Positions 51,846 to 61,253 of a stretch of 64,000 nt of DNA are shown piece after piece. Below the pieces are notes generated by a model. The model searched no databases. It had not been told where the DNA came from and worked only from the letters and a program-made list of their open reading frames with translations. The DNA is from Nonomuraea coxensis DSM 45129. Its GTDB lineage: Bacteria > Actinomycetota > Actinomycetes > Streptosporangiales > Streptosporangiaceae. The translations under genes and the position numbers were made by a program. The DNA is taken from assembly GCF_019397265.1 (NCBI RefSeq), contig NZ_CP068985.1, forward strand, positions 6,130,001 through 6,194,000. Direction: 5' to 3'. Every line of letters starts with the position of its first letter. The first letter of the stretch is position 1.

Positions 51846-54065
51846 GTGAATCAGTTCCAGCCGTTGGCGGCGGACGATCCGCGGCGGCTGGGGGCGTATG
51901 ACATCGTCGCCCGGCTCGGCGAGGGCGGCCAAGGCGTTGTCTATCTCGGCAAGAGCGACACCGGGGAACAGGTCGCCGTCAAGCTGCTGCACCACGCGCT
52001 CGTGGCCGACGCCGACGCGCGCACCAGGTTCCTGCGCGAGGTGGCGGTGGCGCAGCGGGTCGCGCGGTTCTGCACCGCGCCCGTGCTCCACGCCGACCTG
52101 GACGGCAGCCGGCCGTACATCGTGAGCGAGTACGTCCCCGGGCCGTCGCTGCGCGAACTCGTCCTCACCGAGGGGCCGCGGCGGGGCGCGGCGCTCGAAC
52201 GGCTCGCCATCAGCACGGCCACCGCGCTCGCCGCCATCCACCGGGCCGGGATCCTGCACCGCGACCTCAAGCCGGCCAACGTCCTCATGGGGCCCGAAGG
52301 GCCCGTCGTGATCGACTTCGGCATCGCGCGCGCCCTCGACTCGCCCGGCGCCACGGCCACGGGCATGGCGATGGGGACGCCGTCGTACCTGGCGCCCGAG
52401 CAGCTCAGCGGGGCGGCGGTGTCGGAGGCGGCGGACGTGTTCGCCTGGGGCGTCACCATGGTCTTCGCCGCCACCGGCAAGCCCGCCTTCGGGGCCGACT
52501 CCATCCCCGTGGTCATGAACCGGATCCTCAACGAGGAGCCCGAGCTGGGCGGGATGGACGGCGAGCTGGGGGAGCTGGTCGCCGCCTGCCTGTCCAAGGA
52601 CCCGGCGCAGCGGCCCACGGCGGGCGACCTCATCCTCCGCCTCACCGGCCAGCCCGCCCCCAAGGCCGCCATCGAACCGGTCACCGGCCAACACCTCACC
52701 GGCCCCGCCCAGCCTGGCCACGCCGGGCACCCCGGACAGCCGGGGCATTCCGGACAGCCGGGGCAGGACGCCGTTCCCAGCCCTTGGGGACAGGCCGGGA
52801 GCGGGCCACAGCCCATGTTCCCGCCCCAGCAGGGCGCCTTCCCGCACCTCGCCGCCGCCATCCAGAACGGCCCCGCCCAGCCCCCCACCACCGGCCCCGG
52901 CCATCCCGCAGGCCAGGGCATTCCCGGCGCCCAGGCCGCGGGTCCCGGCGCGTCTGGTGGAGCGAGGTCGGGGCACGGTGGCGCCGGTGCGGTCCAGCCC
53001 GGCGCTCAGGGCGGGCCGCAGGCCGGCGGGCCTGGTGTTCCGCCGCAGGCGGGCGGGCCTGGTGTTCCGCCGCAGGCGGGCGGGCCGGGGGTTCCGCCCC
53101 AGGCGGGTGGGCCCGGGAGGCCCGGGCAGGGTGGCGGCCACGGGGCGTACAGTGCTCCTCGCTCCCAGCCCGCCGGAGGCCAGGGCGGTGGTGATGGGGC
53201 GCCGGCCAAGCAGCGGCGGACCATGACGCTCGCCCTGTCGGGGGCCGCCGCGGCGGCGCTGCTGGTGGTCGCCGGCGCCGTCGTGGTGCAGGCGAACAGC
53301 AAGCAGGTGCCGGTGGTGGCCGTGGGCGACGCCTCGCGGAGCACCGAGGACGGCGGCTCGGGCGCGGGCAAGCCCGGCGAGCCCCCGTCCACTCAGCCGA
53401 CCGCCGACCCGGTGCTGCCCACGGACAGCCCCGTCCCGGTCGGCACCCTGGACATCGAGGAGCCGGAGAAGACCGGCAAGAAGAAGAACTCCGAGCAGCC
53501 GGTCGCCCAGATCCCGACCGCCCCGGTGACGACGCAGCCGCGCCCGCAGACGACCACCGAGCGCCCGCAGGCCACCTCGACGCCCAAGCCGACCAGGACG
53601 AAGAAGAAGTCGACCACCTCGGTGGACCCCGAGGTGGAGCCGAGCGAGCCGGCCGCCACCAATACGGCCGGTCCCAGCGTCCCCTCTGTGGCGCCGACCA
53701 AGAAGCCTGCCACCACCAAGCCGACGGTCGCTCCGAAGCCGAACCCGTACAAGCCGGCCGCGGTGTGCGGATCGGGCTACAAGATCGTCGACTCTCACGT
53801 GGTCGGCGAGAGCGACCGGGTCTACCTGCTGTACAACGCGACCGCGGGCAAGAACTGCGTCGTCATGATGTCGGCCCTGCTGTTCACCGGCAAGGTGAAG
53901 ATGAACGCCATCCTCCAGGTCAAGGGCGGATCGAGCGCGAGCAACCCGGGCATGTTCAGCGCCTACGCGGGCCCGGTGCGCCTGCCCGCGAAGGGCAAGT
54001 GCGTGATCTGGGGCGGCTCCATCGGGACGGCGAGCTGGAAGTCCGGCTGGAGCCACTGCAAGTAG
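51846..54065 (+). CDS. membrane serine/threonine protein kinase with SapA-like extracellular domain
   Basis: A 739-aa PknB-type receptor kinase. The catalytic domain (about 18-270) has the glycine loop GEGGQGVVYLG, Lys in VAVKLL, D140 in HRDLKPAN and DFG at D157. A Pro/Gly-rich linker contains three exact GGPGVPPQA units. A transmembrane helix lies at about 463-485, then a Thr/Pro/Lys-rich stalk. The final 100 residues (VCGSGYKIVDSHVVG, YLLYNATAGKNCVVMM, CVIWGG, SHCK) resemble spore-associated SapA-like secreted proteins, with three or four cysteines. It probably senses an extracellular cue. GTG start, weak Shine-Dalgarno. Confidence 0.93.
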   Translation: MNQFQPLAADDPRRLGAYDIVARLGEGGQGVVYLGKSDTGEQVAVKLLHHALVADADARTRFLREVAVAQRVARFCTAPVLHADLDGSRPYIVSEYVPGPSLRELVLTEGPRRGAALERLAISTATALAAIHRAGILHRDLKPANVLMGPEGPVVIDFGIARALDSPGATATGMAMGTPSYLAPEQLSGAAVSEAADVFAWGVTMVFAATGKPAFGADSIPVVMNRILNEEPELGGMDGELGELVAACLSKDPAQRPTAGDLILRLTGQPAPKAAIEPVTGQHLTGPAQPGHAGHPGQPGHSGQPGQDAVPSPWGQAGSGPQPMFPPQQGAFPHLAAAIQNGPAQPPTTGPGHPAGQGIPGAQAAGPGASGGARSGHGGAGAVQPGAQGGPQAGGPGVPPQAGGPGVPPQAGGPGVPPQAGGPGRPGQGGGHGAYSAPRSQPAGGQGGGDGAPAKQRRTMTLALSGAAAAALLVVAGAVVVQANSKQVPVVAVGDASRSTEDGGSGAGKPGEPPSTQPTADPVLPTDSPVPVGTLDIEEPEKTGKKKNSEQPVAQIPTAPVTTQPRPQTTTERPQATSTPKPTRTKKKSTTSVDPEVEPSEPAATNTAGPSVPSVAPTKKPATTKPTVAPKPNPYKPAAVCGSGYKIVDSHVVGESDRVYLLYNATAGKNCVVMMSALLFTGKVKMNAILQVKGGSSASNPGMFSAYAGPVRLPAKGKCVIWGGSIGTASWKSGWSHCK

Positions 54066-54132
54066 CCACTGCAAGGAGGCCGCGCCGGTCAGGCCGAGGC
54101 GTCCGGCTCTTCCGCATCGGGGGGCCGGACGC

Positions 54133-54138
54133 TACCGT
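54133..54138 (+). promoter_or_regulatory. -10 box for carboxylase operon
   Basis: TACCGT lies 7 nt before GTG 54146 (a 10-codon ORF) and 36 nt before the carboxylase GTG. Confidence 0.45.
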
Positions 54139-54145
54139 ACTTGGC

Positions 54146-54178
54146 GTGATCGTCGCGTCTCCGGCGGGGAAGCCGTGA
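54146..54178 (+). CDS. putative leaderless 10-codon leader peptide
   Basis: GTG 54146 opens MIVASPAGKP and ends in TGA 54176-54178, which overlaps the carboxylase GTG at 54175. The -10 box is 7 nt upstream. The carboxylase start has no Shine-Dalgarno of its own, so translation may be coupled through this peptide. It could also be chance. Confidence 0.3.
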   Translation: MIVASPAGKP

Positions 54179-55764
54179 TCAGAAGCAGGCTCGATCCCGG
54201 GAGCGAGGAATACCTGGCGCGCCGCGAGGCCATGCTGGCCAAGCTGGGCGAACTGGACGCCGAGCACGCCAGGGCGGTGGCCGGCGGCGGCGGCAAGTAC
54301 GTCGAGCGGCACCGGCGGCGCGGCAAGCTGCTCGCCCGCGAGCGGGTGGAGCTGCTCGTGGACGCCGACTCGCCGTTCCTGGAGCTGTCGCCGCTGGCGG
54401 CGTGGGGCAGCGACTACCCGGTCGGGGCGAGCGTGGTGACCGGCATCGGGGTGATCGAGGGCGTCGAGTGCGTGATCACCGCGAACGACCCGACGGTGCG
54501 CGGCGGCGCGACCAACCCGTGGACGCTGCGCAAGACGCTGCGCGCGGCCGACATCGCGCTGCGCAACCGGCTCCCGTACGTCAACCTGGTCGAGAGCGGC
54601 GGCGCGGACCTGCCCACGCAGAAGGAGATCTTCATCCCGGGCGGCCGGGTCTTCCGCGACCTGACGCGGCTGTCGGCGGCCGGCGTGCCGACGGTGGCGC
54701 TGGTGTTCGGCAACTCGACGGCGGGCGGCGCGTACGTCCCCGGCATGAGCGACCACGTGGTGATGGTCCGCGACCGGGCCAAGGTGTTCCTGGGCGGCCC
54801 GCCGCTGGTGCGGATGGCGACCGGTGAGGAGTCCGACGACGAGTCGCTGGGCGGCGCGGAGATGCACGCCCGGGTGAGCGGCCTGGCCGACTACCTGGCC
54901 GAGGACGAGTACGACGCGCTCCGCATCGGCCGCCGCGTGGTGCGCTCGCTCAACTGGCGCAAGCGGGGTGTCACGCCGCTGCCCGCCGAGGAGCCCCGTT
55001 ATCCGGCGGAGGAGCTGCTGGGCGTCGTCCCCGAGGACCTGAGGGTGCCGTTCGACCCGCGCGAGGTGATCGCCAGGGTGGTGGACGCGAGCGCGTTCGA
55101 GGAGTTCAAGCCGCTGTACGGGACGTCGCTGGTGACCGGGTGGGCGCGTGTGCACGGCTATCCCGTGGGGGTGCTGGCGAACGCGCGGGGCGTGCTGTTC
55201 AGCGAGGAGTCGCAGAAGGCGACGCAGTTCATCCAGCTCGCCAACCAGTCGAGGACCCCGCTCGTGTTCCTGCAGAACACGACCGGCTACATGGTCGGCA
55301 GGGACTACGAGCAGCGCGGGATCATCAAGCACGGCGCGATGATGATCAACGCGGTGTCCAACTCGACGGTCCCGCACCTGACGATCGTCATGGGGGCGTC
55401 GTACGGCGCCGGCAACTACGGCATGTGCGGGCGGGCCTTCGAGCCCCGGTTCCTGTTCGCCTGGCCGAGCGCCAAGTCGGCGGTGATGGGGCCCGCGCAG
55501 CTCGCCGGGGTGCTGTCCATCGTGGGGCGGGCGGCGGCCGAGGCCAGGGGGCAGGCGTACGACGAGGAGGCGGACGCGGCGATGCGCGCCATGGTGGAGG
55601 CGCAGATCGAGGCCGAGTCGCTGCCGTTCTTCCTGTCGGGCCGGCTCTACGACGACGGGGTGATCGATCCGCGCGACACCCGTACGGTGCTGGGGATGTG
55701 CCTGTCGGCGGTCAACAGCGCGCCGGTGCCGGAGCCGGCCGGGTTCGGGGTGTTCCGGCCGTGA
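54175..55764 (+). CDS. acyl-CoA carboxylase beta (carboxyltransferase) subunit
   Basis: Biotin-dependent carboxyltransferase of 529 aa in the methylcrotonyl/geranyl-CoA carboxylase beta group. The N-terminal half has ARERVELLVDADSPFLELS, VESGGADLPTQKEIFIPGG and NSTAGGAYVPGMSDHVVMV. The C-terminal half has LVFLQNTTGYMVG and GASYGAGNYGMCGRAFEPRFLFAWP, which fits methylcrotonyl-CoA-type enzymes. It transfers CO2 from carboxybiotin to an acyl-CoA. GTG 54175 starts the operon body; the TGA overlaps the alpha-subunit GTG (GTGA). Confidence 0.93.
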   Translation: MIRSRLDPGSEEYLARREAMLAKLGELDAEHARAVAGGGGKYVERHRRRGKLLARERVELLVDADSPFLELSPLAAWGSDYPVGASVVTGIGVIEGVECVITANDPTVRGGATNPWTLRKTLRAADIALRNRLPYVNLVESGGADLPTQKEIFIPGGRVFRDLTRLSAAGVPTVALVFGNSTAGGAYVPGMSDHVVMVRDRAKVFLGGPPLVRMATGEESDDESLGGAEMHARVSGLADYLAEDEYDALRIGRRVVRSLNWRKRGVTPLPAEEPRYPAEELLGVVPEDLRVPFDPREVIARVVDASAFEEFKPLYGTSLVTGWARVHGYPVGVLANARGVLFSEESQKATQFIQLANQSRTPLVFLQNTTGYMVGRDYEQRGIIKHGAMMINAVSNSTVPHLTIVMGASYGAGNYGMCGRAFEPRFLFAWPSAKSAVMGPAQLAGVLSIVGRAAAEARGQAYDEEADAAMRAMVEAQIEAESLPFFLSGRLYDDGVIDPRDTRTVLGMCLSAVNSAPVPEPAGFGVFRP

Positions 55765-57695
55765 TCAGCCGCCTGCTCGTCGCGAACCGGGGTGAGATCG
55801 CCCGGCGCGTCTTCCGTACCTGCCGGGCGCTCGGGATCGAGACGGTCGCGGTCTTCGCCGACCCCGACGCCGGCGCGCCGCACGTGGCGGAGGCCGATCT
55901 CGCGGTACGCCTGCCGGGCGCCCGCCCTTCCGAGACCTATCTGGACATTGGCCGCGTCGTGGCCGCCTGCCGCGCCTCCGGGGCGGACGCCGTGCATCCG
56001 GGTTACGGGTTCCTGTCGGAGAACGCGGAGTTCGCGCGGGCGGTCCTGGCGGCCGGGCTGGTGTGGGTGGGCCCGCCACCGGGGGCGATCGCCGCGATGG
56101 GCTCGAAGATCGAGGCCAAGCGGCTCATGGCGGCGGCCGGGGTGCCCGTGCTGCCCTCGCTCGACCTGGCGGCGCCCGGCGAGTTCCCGCTGCTGGTCAA
56201 GGCGTCGGCCGGAGGCGGCGGGCGGGGCATGCGGATCGTCCGCGGGCCGGAGGAGCTAGCGCGTGAGGTCGCCTCGGCGCGGCGGGAGGCGGAGGCGGCG
56301 TTCGGCGATCCCGCCGTGTTCGCCGAGCCGCTGTGGGAGCGGGCCAGGCACGTCGAGGTGCAGGTGCTGGCCGACGCGCACGGCACCGTGTGGACGCTGG
56401 GCGAGCGCGAGTGCAGCGTGCAGCGGCGGCACCAGAAGGTCGTCGAGGAGTGCCCCTCCCCCGGGATCGCGGCGGAGGCGCGCGAGCGGCTGTGCGAGGC
56501 GGCCCGGCGGGCGGCGGCCGCGATCGGCTACGTCGGGGCCGGGACCGTCGAGTTCCTGGTGCGGGGCGACCGGGTGGCGTTCCTGGAGATGAACACCCGG
56601 CTCCAGGTCGAGCATCCGGTCACCGAGCTGGTGCACGGGGTGGATCTCGTACGGCTGCAACTGGAGGTGGCCGAGGGCGGCGCGCTGCCGCCTGAGCCGC
56701 CGGGGCCGTCCGGGCACGCCGTCGAGGTGCGGCTCTACGCGGAGGACGAGCGTTACCTGCCGCAGTCGGGGGTGCTGCGGCGCTTCGAGGTCGGCGGGCC
56801 CGGCACCGGCGTCCGGGTGGACTCGGGGGTGGAGTCCGGGTCGGTGGTGCCGCCTTACTACGACGCGATGCTGGCGAAGGTGATCGCGCACGGGGCGTCG
56901 CGGGCGGAGGCGGTCAGGAAGCTCGTGACGGCGCTGCGGCGGGCGCGGCTGCACGGCCTCGCCACGAACCGCGACCTGCTGCTGCGGATCCTGACCCATC
57001 CGGATTTCGTGGCCGGGGACACCCACACCGGTTTCCTCGACCCCGGCGGCCCCTTCGCGACGGCCCCGCCCGCGCCGGCCGGGGAGAGTGGGCCGGCCGG
57101 GGAGAGTGGGCTGGCCGGGCTGGCCGCCGCGCTCGCGCTGGCCGCGGACAACCGCCGCCGCGCCCCCGTGCTCGGCGGCCTGCCGGGCGGGTGGCGCAAC
57201 GTCCGCTCCCAGCCGCGCCGCACCGCCTTCACCACAGGGGACGGCCGCACGGCCGACGTCGTCTACGACCCGCTGCCCGCCGGAGTCACCGCCGTCAGCG
57301 CCGCGCCCGACCGGGTGGTCCTGGAGCGGGACGGCGTCCGCCACGCCTTCGCCGTCGCCCGCTACGACGCCGGCGGCCCGGTGTACGTGGACCACACGGG
57401 CGGCCACCCGGGCGGCCGCGCCGAGCTGACCCCGCTCCCCCGCCTGCCCGAGCCCGTCGAGCACGTCGTCCCCGGCTCCCTGCTGGCCCCGATGCCGGGC
57501 AGCGTGCTGCGCGTCGAGGTGGCGCCCGGCGACCGCGTCGTCAAGGGCCAGGCGGTGCTGGTGCTGGAGGCGATGAAGATGGAGCATCGGATCACCGCTC
57601 CGGCCGACGGCGTGGTGTCCGGCCTGCACGTCGAGCAGGGCCGGCAGGTCGAGGCGGGAGCCGTGCTCGCCGTCATTCACGAGGGGGACCTATGA
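55761..57695 (+). CDS. acyl-CoA carboxylase alpha subunit (biotin carboxylase plus BCCP)
   Basis: A 644-aa fusion. The biotin carboxylase N-terminus is ISRLLVANRGEIARRVFRTCR, the ATP-grasp has LVKASAGGGGRGMRIV, and EMNTRLQVEHPVTELVHGVDL lies near 275-295. A linker with a PAGESG duplication follows, then the biotin carrier domain with K606 in VLEAMKMEH. It carboxylates its own biotin with ATP and bicarbonate and feeds the beta subunit. Overlaps: GTGA with the beta gene, ATGA with the hydratase gene. Confidence 0.94.
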   Translation: MISRLLVANRGEIARRVFRTCRALGIETVAVFADPDAGAPHVAEADLAVRLPGARPSETYLDIGRVVAACRASGADAVHPGYGFLSENAEFARAVLAAGLVWVGPPPGAIAAMGSKIEAKRLMAAAGVPVLPSLDLAAPGEFPLLVKASAGGGGRGMRIVRGPEELAREVASARREAEAAFGDPAVFAEPLWERARHVEVQVLADAHGTVWTLGERECSVQRRHQKVVEECPSPGIAAEARERLCEAARRAAAAIGYVGAGTVEFLVRGDRVAFLEMNTRLQVEHPVTELVHGVDLVRLQLEVAEGGALPPEPPGPSGHAVEVRLYAEDERYLPQSGVLRRFEVGGPGTGVRVDSGVESGSVVPPYYDAMLAKVIAHGASRAEAVRKLVTALRRARLHGLATNRDLLLRILTHPDFVAGDTHTGFLDPGGPFATAPPAPAGESGPAGESGLAGLAAALALAADNRRRAPVLGGLPGGWRNVRSQPRRTAFTTGDGRTADVVYDPLPAGVTAVSAAPDRVVLERDGVRHAFAVARYDAGGPVYVDHTGGHPGGRAELTPLPRLPEPVEHVVPGSLLAPMPGSVLRVEVAPGDRVVKGQAVLVLEAMKMEHRITAPADGVVSGLHVEQGRQVEAGAVLAVIHEGDL

Positions 57696-58465
57696 CGAGC
57701 CTGGTGCACGCAAGCCTGGCGAACGGTGTCGCGACCGTCACGCTCGACTCGCCGCCCAACCGCAACGCGCTGTCGGCCCGCCTGCTGGCCGACCTGAAGG
57801 AACGGCTGACCTGGGCGCTGGCCGAGCCCGAGTGCCGGGTGATCGTGCTGACGGCCACCGGCACGGTGTTCTGCTCGGGTGCCGACCTGAAGGAGCAGCG
57901 CGCCGCCGAGGGCCGGCCGGGCGCGCCGGTGACGGCGTCCCTGCCGGAGGTCTTCACGCTGCTGTGGGAGAGCCCGAAGCCGGTCGTGTGCCGGCTCAAC
58001 GGCACCGCGCGGGCGGGCGGGCTCGGGCTGGTGGCCTCGTGCGACTTCGCGGTGGCGCCGCTGACGGCCTCGTTCGCGTTCACCGAGGTGCGGCTGGGCG
58101 TGGTGCCGGCGATGATCTCCGTGCCGGTGCTGCGGCGGCTCGACCCGCGGGCCGCGGCCGAGTACTTCCTGACCGGCGAGGTCTTCGACGCCGCGCGGGC
58201 GGCCGAGATCGGGCTGGTGTCGCGGGCGGTCCCGGAGGAGGAGCTGGACGCGGCGGTCGCGCACTACACCGAGCTGCTGGTCAAGGGCGGCCCGGAGGCG
58301 CTGGCGATCACCAAGCGGCTGGTGCGGGAGGTGCCGGGGCTGCCGTTCGAGGAGGGGCTGCGGCGGATGACGGAGCTGTCGGCGGAGCGGTTCACCTCGG
58401 AGGAGGGGCAGGAGGGCATCGCGGCGTTCTGGGAGAAGCGCCCTCCGAAGTGGGTCTCGGGATGA
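57692..58465 (+). CDS. enoyl-CoA hydratase (methylglutaconyl- or isohexenylglutaconyl-CoA hydratase-like)
   Basis: A 257-aa crotonase. Oxyanion loops are GTVFCSGADLKEQ and CRLNGTARAGGLGLVASCDFAVA; the catalytic Glu is conserved in FAFTEVRLGVVPA. Its position after a biotin-dependent acyl-CoA carboxylase is that of AtuE/LiuC-type hydratases, which hydrate the carboxylated product. Coupled by ATGA overlaps on both sides. Confidence 0.92.
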   Translation: MTSLVHASLANGVATVTLDSPPNRNALSARLLADLKERLTWALAEPECRVIVLTATGTVFCSGADLKEQRAAEGRPGAPVTASLPEVFTLLWESPKPVVCRLNGTARAGGLGLVASCDFAVAPLTASFAFTEVRLGVVPAMISVPVLRRLDPRAAAEYFLTGEVFDAARAAEIGLVSRAVPEEELDAAVAHYTELLVKGGPEALAITKRLVREVPGLPFEEGLRRMTELSAERFTSEEGQEGIAAFWEKRPPKWVSG

Positions 58466-60165
58466 CGCTGCGGATCGCCAACTGCAGCGGGTTCTACGGC
58501 GACCGGCTCTCGGCCGCCCGCGAGATGGTCGAGGGCGGCCCGATCGACGTGCTGACCGGCGACTGGCTGGCCGAGCTGACGATGTTCATCCTGGCCGGCA
58601 ACCGGCTGAAGGGCCGGCCAGGATACGCGCCGACGTTCCTGCGGCAGCTTGAGGACGTCCTCGGCACGTGCCTCGACAGGGGCATCAGGATCGTCTCGAA
58701 CGCGGGCGGTCTGGACCCGGCCGGCTGCGCCGAGGCCGTGCGCGAGCTGGCCGCCCGCCTGGGGGTGTCCGCGACCGTCGCGCACGTGACGGGCGACGAC
58801 CTCATGGGCCGCGACCTCGACCTGGTCAACGCCGACACCGGCGAGCGCCTGCGCGCCACGCCCCTGACCGCGAACGCCTACCTCGGCGGCCGGCCCATCG
58901 CCCAGGCTCTCGCGGCGGGGGCGGACGTGGTGGTGACCGGCCGGGTGACGGACGCCGCGCTGGTGACGGGTCCCGGCATCTGGCGCCACGGCTGGGGTCC
59001 CGGCGACCTGGACGCGCTCGCCGGGTCCGTGGTGGCGGGGCACGTGATCGAGTGCGGCTGCCAGGCGACGGGCGGCAACTACGCCTTCTTCCAGGACGTG
59101 CCGGACCTGGCGCACTGCGGCTTCCCTCTCGCCGAGCTGCGCGCCGACGGCTCCGCCGTGATCACCAAGCATCCGGGGACGGGCGGCCTGGTGTCGGTGG
59201 GGACGGTGACGGCGCAGCTCGTGTACGAGCTGGGCGGCCCCCGCTACCTCGGCCCGGACGTGGTCGCCAGGTTCGACACGATCACGCTCACCGACGACGG
59301 GCCGGACCGGGTGCTGATCTCGGGGGTGCGCGGCGAGCCGCCGCCGGACACGCTCAAGGTCGCGGTCAACTTCCTCGGCGGCTACCGCAACACGATGACG
59401 CTGGTGCTGACCGGGCTGGACGTCGAGGCCAAGGCGCGGGCGGCCGAGGAGGCGATCTGGGCGCGGATCCCGAAGGAGTCCTTCGACGCGGTGGACGTGA
59501 CGCTCACCGGCTCGGGCCTGCTCCGGATCACGGTCATGGACGCCGACCGCCGCACGGCGGGCCGCGCCTTCTCCTCGGCGGTGGTGGAGACGGGGCTGGC
59601 CGGCTATCCGGGCTTCTACGCCCTCTCGCCGCCGGGCGACGCCTCCCCGTACGGGGTCTACTGGCCGGTGCTCGTCCCGGCCGCCGAGGTGCACCCGCGG
59701 GTCTTCGTCAACGGCGAGGAGCTGCCGTCCGATCCGGCGCCCGCGGCCTCGGCGGCGGTGGCGGCGGCGGAGCCGGTTCCCGCGCCGGCGGCCGGGAGGC
59801 GGGCCGCCGTCCCCTCGGGGCCGTGCGTGCGGCTCCCGCTCGGCCGGATCGCGGGGGCGCGCTCCGGCGACAAAGGGGGCAACGCCAACCTCGGCGTCTG
59901 GGTGGACACCGACGAGCGGTACGCCTGGCTGGAGTCGTACCTCACGGCCGGGCGGCTGGCCGCGCTCCTGCCCGAGCTGGCCGCTCACCGCGTCGAGCGA
60001 CACGAGCTGCCCGATCTCAGGGCGCTCAACTTCGTCGTCCACGGCCTGCTCGGCAGGGGCGTGGCCGCGAGCCCACGCATGGATCCGCAGGCCAAGGCCC
60101 TGGGCGAGGAGCTGCGCGCGCAGCTGGTCGACGTCCCCGCCGCGCTGGCGCGACCGGCGGGTTGA
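58462..60165 (+). CDS. acyclic terpene utilisation AtuA-like protein (DUF1446)
   Basis: A 567-aa member of the AtuA family. The large N-terminal domain shows LRIANCSGFYGDRLSAAREMV, DVLTGDWLAELTM, VTGRVTDAALV and ECGCQATGGNY. A Pro/Ala linker near 430-460 leads to the C-terminal AtuA-like domain (IAGARSGDKGGNANLGVWV, HELPDLRALNFVVHGLLG). AtuA is essential for citronellol/geraniol use in Pseudomonas, but its chemistry is unknown. The one-chain form here is the two-domain version. ATG overlaps the hydratase stop. Confidence 0.92.
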   Translation: MTLRIANCSGFYGDRLSAAREMVEGGPIDVLTGDWLAELTMFILAGNRLKGRPGYAPTFLRQLEDVLGTCLDRGIRIVSNAGGLDPAGCAEAVRELAARLGVSATVAHVTGDDLMGRDLDLVNADTGERLRATPLTANAYLGGRPIAQALAAGADVVVTGRVTDAALVTGPGIWRHGWGPGDLDALAGSVVAGHVIECGCQATGGNYAFFQDVPDLAHCGFPLAELRADGSAVITKHPGTGGLVSVGTVTAQLVYELGGPRYLGPDVVARFDTITLTDDGPDRVLISGVRGEPPPDTLKVAVNFLGGYRNTMTLVLTGLDVEAKARAAEEAIWARIPKESFDAVDVTLTGSGLLRITVMDADRRTAGRAFSSAVVETGLAGYPGFYALSPPGDASPYGVYWPVLVPAAEVHPRVFVNGEELPSDPAPAASAAVAAAEPVPAPAAGRRAAVPSGPCVRLPLGRIAGARSGDKGGNANLGVWVDTDERYAWLESYLTAGRLAALLPELAAHRVERHELPDLRALNFVVHGLLGRGVAASPRMDPQAKALGEELRAQLVDVPAALARPAG

Positions 60166-60223
60166 CCGAGGGGTGGGGCTCTCGTAAGGTCCCGCTAGAA
60201 CATGATTCTGTCGAGGGGTGATC

Positions 60224-61237
60224 ATGACCTCCACGCACATCGACGTCGGCGCGATCGACTTCGACGCGCTCGGCGCGTGGATGGACGCCCAAGGGCTGCC
60301 CGGCGGCCCGATCACCGGGGTGGCCCCGGTGGCCGGCGGCACCCAGAACGTCATGGTCCGCCTGGAGCGCGGCGGCCGGTCGTACGTCCTGCGCCGCCCG
60401 CCCCTCCACGCCCGCAGCAGGAGCAACGAGGTGCTGCGCCGCGAGGCGCGGGTGCTGACGGCGCTGCGCGGCACGCGCGTGCCCGCGCCGGCGCTCGTGG
60501 CCGCCCAGACCGAGCGGGAGCCGGTCTTCTACCTCATGGAGCCGGTGGACGGGTTCAACCCCTCCACGGGACTTCCCGAGCCGCACGCCTCCGATCCGGC
60601 GATCCGGCACAGGATGGGCCTGGAGGCCGCCGCCGCGCTGGCCGAGCTGGGCCGGGTCGATCCCGGCCTGCTGCCGGGGTTCGGGCGCCCCGAGGGCTTC
60701 CTGGAGCGGCAGGTGCCGCGCTGGCTCAAGGAGCTCGACTCCTACTCCGAGCTCGACGGCTATCCCGGCCCCGACATCCCCGGGCTGCGCGAGACCGCCG
60801 ACTGGCTGAGCCGCAGGCTGCCCCGCTCGTACACGCCGGGGATCATGCACGGCGACTACCACTTCGCCAACCTCATGTTCGCCTGGGACGGCCCGCGGCT
60901 GGCGGCGATCGTTGACTGGGAGATGTGCACGGTCGGCGATCCGCTGCTCGACCTGGGCTGGCTGCTGGCGACCTGGCCGACAGGCAACGCTCACGTGCCG
61001 GGTCTTCCCTCGCCCCAGGAGCTGGCGTCCTACTACACGGCGCTGTCCGAGCGCGACCTGTCGGCGGTCGGCTGGTACGCGGTGATGGCCTGCTTCAAGC
61101 TCGGCATCGTGCTGGAGGGCACGCACGCGCGGGCCTACGCCGGCAAGGCCCCGAAGGAGACCGGTGACCTGCTGCACGCGATGACGCTGGGTCTTTTCCA
61201 GCGGGCCGGGGAGTTCATGGAGGGCGCCCTGGACTGA
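60224..61237 (+). CDS. phosphotransferase-fold protein, FadE36/ACAD10-type
   Basis: A 337-aa aminoglycoside-phosphotransferase-like kinase. The nucleotide site is seen in VAGGTQNVMVRLERG and YVLRRPPLH. The catalytic loop is MHGDYHFANLMF and the metal loop VDWEMCTVGDPLLDLGW. In mycobacteria and in human ACAD10/11 this fold is joined or linked to acyl-CoA dehydrogenases for hydroxylated fatty acids, so activity on an acyl substrate fits the adjoining carboxylase operon. ATG 60224 has GAGGGGTG upstream. The gene is 58 nt after atuA and may have its own promoter (TAGAAC at 60196). Confidence 0.9.
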   Translation: MTSTHIDVGAIDFDALGAWMDAQGLPGGPITGVAPVAGGTQNVMVRLERGGRSYVLRRPPLHARSRSNEVLRREARVLTALRGTRVPAPALVAAQTEREPVFYLMEPVDGFNPSTGLPEPHASDPAIRHRMGLEAAAALAELGRVDPGLLPGFGRPEGFLERQVPRWLKELDSYSELDGYPGPDIPGLRETADWLSRRLPRSYTPGIMHGDYHFANLMFAWDGPRLAAIVDWEMCTVGDPLLDLGWLLATWPTGNAHVPGLPSPQELASYYTALSERDLSAVGWYAVMACFKLGIVLEGTHARAYAGKAPKETGDLLHAMTLGLFQRAGEFMEGALD

Positions 61238-61253
61238 GCTCACTTCTCAAAAG

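Noticed and set aside
53030..53115. Tandem GC-rich repeats as a mobile or regulatory repeat
   Set aside because: They encode the GGPGVPPQA linker units of the Ser/Thr kinase and are explained by the protein.
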